Of a stretch of 64,000 nt of DNA, positions 16,970 through 23,895 are shown piece by piece. The notes beneath the pieces were generated by a model. It worked only from the letters and a program-made list of their open reading frames with translations. It was not told where the DNA came from and did no database searches. Position 1 is the stretch's first letter. Each line of letters opens with the position of its first letter. Source of the stretch: Kitasatospora sp. NBC_00240 (GTDB lineage: Bacteria; Actinomycetota; Actinomycetes; Streptomycetales; Streptomycetaceae); contig NZ_JAPEMU010000001.1 in assembly GCF_026342405.1 (NCBI RefSeq), positions 4,898,001 to 4,962,000 of the forward strand. The letters run 5' to 3'. The translations under genes and the position numbers were made by a program.

Positions 16970-17737
16970 TCAGGGCCTGCGGCCGGACATCCAGTGGAAG
17001 AGCCCCATCGCCACGCTGGTGGCGAGGTTGAAGCTGGACACCCCCGGCTGCATCGGCACCGCGACGAGCTGCGCGGCCCGCCCGCGCAGCTCGTCCGAGA
17101 CGCCGTGCCGCTCGGTGCCGAAGGCGAGCACCGCGTCGTCCGGCACGGTGACCGTCCTGATGTCGGCGCCCTCCGGGTCCAGGACGTAGAGCGGCCCGGC
17201 GGGCAGCTCCGCGAGCGTCAGCCGCTCCACCGCCGTCGCGAAGTGCAGTCCGGCGCTGCCCCGGACGACGTTGGGGTGCCAGGGGTCCAGGTCGCCGGTG
17301 GTCACCACGCCGGTGGCCCCGAAGCCGGCCGCCAGCCGGATCACCGCCCCGACGTTGCCCAGGTTGCGCGGGTTCTCCAGCAGCACCACCGGGGCGGGGC
17401 GGGGGGTGCGGGACAGGGCCGCGAGGTTGGCCGCCGGGCCGGGCCGGACGGCCAGCGCGACCACGCCCGTCGGGTGCGGTTTGGGGGCCAGCGAGCGCAG
17501 CGCCGGCTCGGGCAGCTGCACCGCGAGCGCGGCCAGGGCCGGCGCCACGTCCGGCGCCAGCTCGTCCGCGAGGCGCAGCAGCGCGGCCAGGTCGGCGGTG
17601 CACACGTACCGGACGTCCCCGCCGAAACGCAGTGCGTGCTTCAGCGCGTGGAACCCGTCCAGGACCACCGTCCCGGGGGCGGCGGCGCTCTCCCGCCAGC
17701 TCCGTACCAACCCGGTGACCTCGGCCTCGTCGTTCAT
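16970..17737 (-). CDS. TrmH/SpoU-family RNA 2'-O-ribose methyltransferase
   Basis: A 255-aa SPOUT methyltransferase. The three family motifs are intact in the C-terminal half: NPRNLGNVGAVIR (about residue 137), LAFGTERHGVS (about 207) and MQPGVSSFNLATSVAMGLF (about 228), which build the knotted SAM site. The N-terminal 110 residues are the substrate-binding region. The target is a ribose in rRNA or tRNA; which one cannot be told. It converges with the hydrolase gene and lies 61 bp downstream of the FUSC gene on the same strand. Confidence 0.85.
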   Translation of the reverse strand: MNDEAEVTGLVRSWRESAAAPGTVVLDGFHALKHALRFGGDVRYVCTADLAALLRLADELAPDVAPALAALAVQLPEPALRSLAPKPHPTGVVALAVRPGPAANLAALSRTPRPAPVVLLENPRNLGNVGAVIRLAAGFGATGVVTTGDLDPWHPNVVRGSAGLHFATAVERLTLAELPAGPLYVLDPEGADIRTVTVPDDAVLAFGTERHGVSDELRGRAAQLVAVPMQPGVSSFNLATSVAMGLFHWMSGRRP

Positions 17738-17798
17738 GCCCCCACTCTCCCACCCCTCGCGCGGGGCCCCGGCGGGCCCCCGCGCCCGCCCGGCCGCC

Positions 17799-19952
17799 TC
17801 AGGAGCCCGCGGGCTCGCGCTCCCGGGGCTGCGGAGCGGTGCCCGGCCGGCCGCCGCCGCGGCGCAGGGCCCGTTCCAGGTCCTTCAGGGCCTGCAGCAG
17901 CAGCCGGGTGGCGGACCTGATCACGTCCAGCCGGTCGCTCTCCGGGGCCTGCGACAGCTCCCGCTCCAGCTTGGCGTGGGCCTCGCGGACCGAGTCGAAC
18001 TCCACCCGCCGCCCGGTGAGCAGGGCGCCCGCCGCCAGCGCCGTCCCGTACCGGACCTCGTCGGCGAACTCGGGGACGCCGGGGACCGGGTCGGCGTCCG
18101 GCCCCGGCAGGTGCGCCTCCAGCAGGATGCCCACCCGGCCGAGGTGGCCGACCGCCGCCCGGGCCCGGTCGATCTGCTTGCGTGAGACGTCCGGCAGCCG
18201 GGTCTTGTGCCGGCCGGGCTCGACGTCCGCCCGCTGCACCGCCTGCATCAGCTCCGAGCGGGCCTCCCGGGAGTCCAGCAGGGCGGCGCGCACCTCACCG
18301 GAGCCGTCGGTGGCCGGGTCGCCGTAGACCCGCAGCGCGGCCGCGTTGTAGCGGCCGGCGGCGGCCAGCCACTCGGCGAGCCGCTCGCCGAGCCGGGCCG
18401 ACTGCCAGGTCGGGAAGAGCGCGTACGCGAGCAGCGCCACGCCACCGCCCAGCAGGGTCAGCCCGACCCGCTCGAAGGCCGTGGCCAGCGGGTCCCCCGG
18501 CTGGAGGCCGAGCAGGAAGACCACGTACGAGGAGACGCAGGCGGTCATCAGCGCGTACCCCGTGCGCAGGGTCAGATAGGCGCCGCCGATGAAGACCACC
18601 GCGAAGGCGGCCGCCAGCCACTGGCCGGGGTGCAGCAGCTGCACCACCAGGGTGGAGAAGGCCACGCCGACCACGGTGCCGGCCAGCCTTGCCACCCCCC
18701 GGCTGTAGGTCTGCGCGAAGTCCGGCCGCATCACCATGGCGGAGGTCAACGGGGCCCAGTAACCGTGGTGGAAGCCGACCACCCGGGCGAGCAGGTACGC
18801 GACGGTGACCACCCCGGACAGCCGGACGGCGTGCTGGAAGACCGCCGAGTGCGGCTCCAGCTGGCGCCCGACGGTCCGGGCGGCGACCGGCACCATCCGG
18901 TGCAGCGGGGGCTTGCGCAGCGTGCTGCCGGGGTCGACCGCCAGGGCGCCGATGCTCTCCTCGTCGCTGCCGTCCAGGATGTCCGCGGCCCGGCGCAGCA
19001 GGCCGGCCAGCCGGCGGGTGGCCCGGCGGGCGGCGCCGCGCAGCTGCGGCCCCTGGGCCGGGGCCACCAGGGTGAGCGCGGGGGTCGAGCGCGGCAGCCG
19101 GAGCGGATCCCCGGTGCGTACCGCCCGCGCCAGCGCGTCCATCGCCTCGGCGGCGGCCGCCAGCACCTCGCGGGCCCGGTCGCGTTCGGGCCCCTCGTCG
19201 GGGGCGCCGACCTTCGGATCGGCGATGGCGGCGAGGGCCGGGCGGATCCGCTCCGCGATGCTGCGCAGCCCGCGCATCTCGGCCGGCCGGCGGCGTTCCT
19301 GCCAGGAGGTCAGGGTGGCGGCGTGCCGGGCGGTGATGAAGGGGGCCGGGTCCAGGTGGGCGATCGGGTCGTGGCGCAGCCGGCGGGCGTAGTCGGCGAG
19401 TTCGGCGTAGGTGTCGGCGAGCGCCTCACGCTGGGCGGTCCAGTTGCCGATCGGCCAGACGGTGATCAGCAGGGCCTGGACGGCGCCGCCGAGCGCGCAG
19501 ACCAGGCCGTGCCCGAGCGCGGTGGGCACGCTGACCGGCAGTTGGACGACGACCAGCATCACCGAGACGGTGGTGGCCGCGACCACGCCGGCGGTCGGCC
19601 CGATCGCCCACATCAGCCCGGCGCCGAAGGCCCAGACCGCCAGCAGGACGGGGAAGGCCCCCGGTACGCCGACGGCCAAATACCCGAAGAAGGTGCTGAT
19701 GCCGAGCCCGGCGCCGGCCGCGACCGCGATGGTCGGCCGGGGCCGGAAGCTGCGCTGGAAGGTCGCGGTGCCCGCGATGAAGGCGCCCATCGCGGCGGAG
19801 GTGGCCAGTCGGGGCCCGCCGATGGCCAGGGTCGGGAAGATCACCAGGGCCACCGCGACGGCGCCGCGCAGGGCGCGTTGGGGGTTGGTGAGGGTCCGGT
19901 CCAGGGTCAGCCCGGCCCGCGCGGTGTCACGTAGGGCAGCCAACCAGGACAT
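17799..19952 (-). CDS. FUSC-family membrane protein (aromatic acid exporter-like)
   Basis: A 717-aa protein with the duplicated layout of the fusaric-acid-resistance family. One block of membrane spans lies at about residues 25-175 and a second at about 375-515 (GYWAPLTSAMVMRPDFAQTYSRG is the FUSC signature and spans the junction). A soluble region follows each. Relatives export aromatic acids or siderophore-like compounds; the substrate here is unknown. It starts 10 bp after the HTTM gene ends, without a strong ribosome site, which suggests coupled translation in a DUF5819-HTTM-FUSC operon. Confidence 0.82.
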   Translation of the reverse strand: MSWLAALRDTARAGLTLDRTLTNPQRALRGAVAVALVIFPTLAIGGPRLATSAAMGAFIAGTATFQRSFRPRPTIAVAAGAGLGISTFFGYLAVGVPGAFPVLLAVWAFGAGLMWAIGPTAGVVAATTVSVMLVVVQLPVSVPTALGHGLVCALGGAVQALLITVWPIGNWTAQREALADTYAELADYARRLRHDPIAHLDPAPFITARHAATLTSWQERRRPAEMRGLRSIAERIRPALAAIADPKVGAPDEGPERDRAREVLAAAAEAMDALARAVRTGDPLRLPRSTPALTLVAPAQGPQLRGAARRATRRLAGLLRRAADILDGSDEESIGALAVDPGSTLRKPPLHRMVPVAARTVGRQLEPHSAVFQHAVRLSGVVTVAYLLARVVGFHHGYWAPLTSAMVMRPDFAQTYSRGVARLAGTVVGVAFSTLVVQLLHPGQWLAAAFAVVFIGGAYLTLRTGYALMTACVSSYVVFLLGLQPGDPLATAFERVGLTLLGGGVALLAYALFPTWQSARLGERLAEWLAAAGRYNAAALRVYGDPATDGSGEVRAALLDSREARSELMQAVQRADVEPGRHKTRLPDVSRKQIDRARAAVGHLGRVGILLEAHLPGPDADPVPGVPEFADEVRYGTALAAGALLTGRRVEFDSVREAHAKLERELSQAPESDRLDVIRSATRLLLQALKDLERALRRGGGRPGTAPQPREREPAGS

Positions 19953-19962
19953 AACGGACAGC

Positions 19963-21549
19963 TTAGACCGATCGACCCAGGGTGGGCGGCCGAACGGGCT
20001 CCGGCCCCACCTGGGCCGCCTGGCGCAGCCGCGACCGCCCGGCCCCGGGGGCGGGGAGCCGGGTCCGGAGGTCGGAGAGCGTCGCCCCGACCCGCAGCAG
20101 CACCGTGGTGGGCAGGAACACCGCGTCCGCCGCGATCATCGCCAGCGAGAAGATCGGCAGCCCGAGCACCACCGCGATCCCCGCGTGCTCGGCCATCATC
20201 ACGGCCAGCAGCACGTTCTTGACCCGCCGGTCGACCAGCGTGAACGGGAAGGCCACCTGGACGGCCACCGTGCCGTAGGTGATCAGGAAGACCGGCAGCA
20301 GGGCCGCCCCGAGCAGCCCGGACAGCCATGGCCAGGGCGCGAAGTAGTCCAGGTGCAGCGGGTAGTAGAGCGCCGTCCCGTCCTGCCAGCGCGAGCCCTG
20401 GACCTTGTACCAGCCGGCGGTCGAGTAGATCAGCACCACCTCGGTGGCGATCACCAGCAGCGCGCAGTTGTGCAGCATGGTGGCCAGCGCGTCCAGCACC
20501 GCCCGCGGCTCCCCGGCCGGCCACCACCGGTTGACGGCGTACCAGAGGCCGGCCACCGCCCACAGGCCCCAGAGCAGCGGGGCGAAACCGGGGTACGGCC
20601 GGGCCGCCGAGACCCAGTCGAGGGTGCCGCCGGAGAAGCCGCCGAACTGGGCCGCCGTCAGCGCGGCGCCGAGCACGGCCCAGAGTGCCGCCCCGCCCCG
20701 GTCCCGGGCGCCGGCGGCGCGCCGGGCGCGACGGGCGTCCAGCGACCACACGGCGGCGCACCGGGTGAAGACCAGGTAGACGGCCATCACGTGCAGCACG
20801 TTGTCGCCGCCGTCGCCGACGAAGACGTTGCGGTTCTGCAGCGACAGCACGGTCACCATGAACAGCACGCCGCTCGCCCTGGTCCGCCAGCCGAGCACCA
20901 CGGACAGGGCGGCCAGCACGGCCAGGTGGTAGACCAGCTCGAACCAGAGCCGGCCGCCGAACCAGGGCAGCACCGTGAACGCGCCGTTGTCCGCCAGCAG
21001 CTGCCCGGCCAGGTCGAGCGACCAGGGCGAGCGGTCGCCGTACAGCACCCGGCGCTCGGGCCACTCGCGCAGCAGGAAGGCCAGCCAGGCCAGCCCGAAG
21101 CCGATCCGCACCACGGCCGCCTGGTACGGGCCCAGCACCCGCCCGGTGAACGCGGCGAACCCCCTCGCGAAGGCCGCCCCCAGGGCCGCCACGGGGCCGA
21201 CGCCGGGCCGGGGGACCGGGCCGGGCACCACGCCGGGCGCCGCGTCGGGCAGCGGTACGGCGCCGGGCACCGGGACGGCGACCGGGTCGCCCGGTCCGAC
21301 GGCGGGCTGGCGGGGGATCCCGACCAGCAGCTGATGGTCCGGCAGCGGCGCCGCCGCCCGGCCCGGGCCCTGGTCGGAGCGCTGATCCCGGTCCGGGCGC
21401 TGATGCTGATTCCGGCGGCGGTGCCGGTCCTGGTGCCGGTCCTGGGGCCGGTCCTGGGGCCGGTCCTGGTCCGTGACCCGGTCCGGTCCGGCGCCGCGGC
21501 CCCCCGAGGGATCCGCCTGCGGCGCCCCGGCCGGCGAGGCCCCGCTCAC
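19963..21549 (-). CDS. HTTM-domain membrane protein (vitamin K gamma-carboxylase-like)
   Basis: A 528-aa polytopic protein of the HTTM family, related to the membrane part of vitamin K-dependent gamma-carboxylase. The core starts near residue 130 (RIGFGLAWLAFLLREWPERR) and includes NRNVFVGDGGDN and EVVLIYSTAGWYKVQGSRW, with its conserved Tyr/Lys segment. The N-terminal 120 residues are low-complexity, with a QDR repeat encoded by a 12-bp tandem. The GTG start at 21549 overlaps the upstream stop by four bases (GTGA), so DUF5819 and HTTM are translationally coupled. The biochemical role is unknown. Confidence 0.82.
   Translation of the reverse strand: MSGASPAGAPQADPSGGRGAGPDRVTDQDRPQDRPQDRHQDRHRRRNQHQRPDRDQRSDQGPGRAAAPLPDHQLLVGIPRQPAVGPGDPVAVPVPGAVPLPDAAPGVVPGPVPRPGVGPVAALGAAFARGFAAFTGRVLGPYQAAVVRIGFGLAWLAFLLREWPERRVLYGDRSPWSLDLAGQLLADNGAFTVLPWFGGRLWFELVYHLAVLAALSVVLGWRTRASGVLFMVTVLSLQNRNVFVGDGGDNVLHVMAVYLVFTRCAAVWSLDARRARRAAGARDRGGAALWAVLGAALTAAQFGGFSGGTLDWVSAARPYPGFAPLLWGLWAVAGLWYAVNRWWPAGEPRAVLDALATMLHNCALLVIATEVVLIYSTAGWYKVQGSRWQDGTALYYPLHLDYFAPWPWLSGLLGAALLPVFLITYGTVAVQVAFPFTLVDRRVKNVLLAVMMAEHAGIAVVLGLPIFSLAMIAADAVFLPTTVLLRVGATLSDLRTRLPAPGAGRSRLRQAAQVGPEPVRPPTLGRSV
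21421..21468. repeat. Four in-frame 12-bp tandem repeats within the HTTM gene
   Basis: Four direct 12-base units (two of GTGCCGGTCCTG, then two of GGGCCGGTCCTG) encode consecutive QDRP/QDRH blocks on the minus strand. Copy number can change without breaking the reading frame, so length polymorphism of the disordered N-terminus is likely. Confidence 0.85.
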
Positions 21550-22256
21550 GCCAGCCCCCGGTAGTCCTCGTCGTTCACCGGCCACCAGGGCAGCTCCCGG
21601 GCCGGCTGCGTCACCGGCGGGCTCTCCCCGGCCCAGCCGGGCGGCGCCACGGGCACCCCGGTCACCCGGAACTGGATCTCCAGGATCCGCTCACCGTCGG
21701 CGGTCCGGCCGATCCGCTGCAGCGCGATCCGCTTGAGGTACTGCTCGGCGAGCTTGCCCCGGGGGTTGGTCAGCGTGCCGTCCGGCCCGGCGTGCGAGCC
21801 GTCGTAGAAGTCCCAGGCCCGGCGCAGCATGTTCTGGTCGGCGTGACTGGGCGCCGGGTTGCCGCGGATCGCCGCGATGTCCTGCTCGGTGAGGCCGAGC
21901 CAGTCGTGCTCGCGGGTCGCGCCGCCGTCCAGCACGGTCCGCACCCGGGCGTCCAGACGGACGTTCTGCTGCAGCGGGTTCGGTGCGAAGAGCTTCCAGT
22001 TCTGCTCGAACTCCGGGTAGACGATCCCGTCGACCTGGTGCCGGTACTCCCTGGACAGCGCGTTGGCGGGCGCCACGTGCAGGAAGACGGCGCCCAGGAA
22101 GACCCCGGCGGCGCCGAGCAGCAGGGCGCCGGACAGGCACAGCACCACCAGTGCGGGTGTCGACCAGACCCGGGCGGGGGTGGTGTCCGGCTCCGCGGGC
22201 ACCGGCCCGGGCCCGTCGCCGGTGTGCCCCGGCCGGCCGGCGATGGTCTGCGCCAT
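21546..22256 (-). CDS. DUF5819-family membrane-anchored protein
   Basis: A 236-aa protein with one N-terminal membrane span (about residues 33-58) and an extracytoplasmic domain that opens with a VYPEFEQNWKLFAPNP segment, characteristic of DUF5819. The remainder (about 60-236) is soluble and probably outside the membrane. The ATG at 22256 follows GGGGAGAGC. Its end overlaps the HTTM start by four bases. The pairing suggests that the two act as a complex; no function is established that I know of. Confidence 0.8.
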   Translation of the reverse strand: MAQTIAGRPGHTGDGPGPVPAEPDTTPARVWSTPALVVLCLSGALLLGAAGVFLGAVFLHVAPANALSREYRHQVDGIVYPEFEQNWKLFAPNPLQQNVRLDARVRTVLDGGATREHDWLGLTEQDIAAIRGNPAPSHADQNMLRRAWDFYDGSHAGPDGTLTNPRGKLAEQYLKRIALQRIGRTADGERILEIQFRVTGVPVAPPGWAGESPPVTQPARELPWWPVNDEDYRGLA

Positions 22257-22405
22257 GCTCTCCCCGGGTGGTCGCTCGCGCCGCTGCCCGGCCGTGCGCC
22301 GGGCGGCGCGCACCCCAGGGCGGGCCGCTCCCGGGCCTGGGCCCGGGGGCACCCCTCGGGCGCGCCCGCCCATCTTGCCCTAAGGCCCCGCGACCGGGGG
22401 AGGGT

Positions 22406-22446
22406 CCGGCCCGGTCGGTCCGGGAACACCGGACCGACCGGGCCGG
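22406..22446 (-). terminator. Strong hairpin after the J-domain/rhodanese gene
   Basis: An 18-bp perfect stem (22406-22423 with 22429-22446) has the five-base loop GAACA. It lies nine bases past the stop of the gene at 22455-23621 and ahead of the DUF5819 gene. Confidence 0.85.
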
Positions 22447-22454
22447 GGAGCGTC

Positions 22455-23621
22455 CTAGAGGACGAAGGCCTCGGCGCCGCCGGTGCCGACCATCGGACGG
22501 CCGGCACCCTCCCAGGCGAACATCCCGCCGTCCACGTTGACCGCGTCCATGCCCTGCTGCACCAGGTACTGCACGACCTGCGCGGACCGGCCGCCGACCC
22601 GGCACATGACGAACAGCTTGGCGTCGGGCAGCTCGCCGATCCGGGCGACCACCTCGCCGATCGGGATGTGCCGCGCACCGTCCACATGGCCGGCGTCCCA
22701 CTCGTCCTGCTCGCGGACGTCGAGCAGGACGGCGTCGGCGGGGACGGCGGCGGCGTCGATGGAGGGGATCTGGGGGAACATCGTCTGGGTCTCCTGGGTC
22801 GGGTTCTCGGTGCGGTCGTCCACGGGCTGCCCGGCAGGGCCGGCGAGCAGCCGCTCCAGCTCGGCCTGCTGGGCGGCGGCCTTGGCGAGCAGCTGCTCGG
22901 CGAGCTCCTCCAGCAGCCGGTCCGGGTCCTGGGGGGAGAGCGCCAGCAGCTCGCCCATCGCGGTGTTCTCCAGCCGGACCTGCTCGGTGGCCACCTCGGC
23001 GATCTTCCCGCCCAGCCACTCCAGCCGCTGGCGCAGCCAGGCCAGCCGGTCGGGGGAGTCGACGGCGGGCGCGGCCTCGGGGTCGGTGGACCACTCCTCG
23101 GCGAGCTCCGCCAGTGCCTTGGCGTCGCCGTAGGCGTACGCCTCGTTGACCCGGGCGATGAACGCCGAGCGGCGCCGCTGCTCGGCCGGGTCGGTGGAGA
23201 GGTCGGGGTGGGCCCGGCGGGCCAGGTCCCGGTAGATCCGCTGAGCGTCCTTGCCGGGACGCACCCGGGTCGGCGGCTCCGGCGGGGCGACGGCCGCCTC
23301 CTGCTCCTGGATGTCGGCGAAGAGCGACTCCAGGTCGGGGAGCTCGTCCACCTGCCGGCGGGCGTCGGCGGCCCGGCGGACGTCCTCGGGGTGGCCGGTG
23401 CGGGCGGCGACGGCCTCGGCGATCAGCGCGTCCAGCTCGTCCAGCCGCGCGTAGAGCGGGCCCAGCAGCTGGTGGTGGATCAGCGCGAAGTTGTCGATCT
23501 CGACCCGCAGGGTCTGCACGTCGACATCCATGGTGAGCCAGGCGAGTTCGGTCGCGGCGACCCGCTCCTCCAGCTCCTGCTGCTCGGGGTCCGACCAGCG
23601 GACGGGGCTCTGCGCAGTCAC
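22455..23621 (-). CDS. J-domain-like protein fused in frame to a rhodanese domain
   Basis: A 388-aa protein. Residues 1-115 are helical. A J-domain-like segment follows at about 120-170 (AQRIYRDLARRAHPDLSTDP, with HPD intact), then a coiled region to about 270. The C-terminal 108 residues are a rhodanese domain: VLLDVREQDEWDAGHVDGA, the active-site loop MCRVGGRSA, and VNVDGGMFAWEGAGRPM. An AGGAG lies nine bases before an internal ATG (MFPQIPS) at the junction, so the rhodanese could also be made separately. In related streptomycetes, as I recall, the two are usually separate genes. The GTG at 23621 has GAGG upstream. Confidence 0.8.
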   Translation of the reverse strand: MTAQSPVRWSDPEQQELEERVAATELAWLTMDVDVQTLRVEIDNFALIHHQLLGPLYARLDELDALIAEAVAARTGHPEDVRRAADARRQVDELPDLESLFADIQEQEAAVAPPEPPTRVRPGKDAQRIYRDLARRAHPDLSTDPAEQRRRSAFIARVNEAYAYGDAKALAELAEEWSTDPEAAPAVDSPDRLAWLRQRLEWLGGKIAEVATEQVRLENTAMGELLALSPQDPDRLLEELAEQLLAKAAAQQAELERLLAGPAGQPVDDRTENPTQETQTMFPQIPSIDAAAVPADAVLLDVREQDEWDAGHVDGARHIPIGEVVARIGELPDAKLFVMCRVGGRSAQVVQYLVQQGMDAVNVDGGMFAWEGAGRPMVGTGGAEAFVL

Positions 23622-23895
23622 CTTCTCGCCTCTGTCTCGTCTCGGTGCGATCAGCCAGACTACCCCGCCGACCCGGCCTCCCGGCGGGCCGGGAGGCAGC
23701 TGCCCCACTCGTTGGATGGACAGGGTGTGCGTGGCGGCGCACTCTGGGTGACACGCAACTGATACTTACGAATCTCACCGTTTCGCTATCAGTCCAGACC
23801 CTCTCCATGCTTCGCTGGGACCGGCAGAGCACGCCGCCCCCCACACAGAACGGCCACCCTCAGGCGCGGCGGCCAGGCGGGAGCAGACCGAATCC

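Noticed and set aside
19411..21564. 717-codon plus-strand frame opposite the FUSC and HTTM genes
   Set aside because: Low-complexity Arg/Gly/Pro translation, no ribosome site, and it lies opposite real membrane-protein genes.
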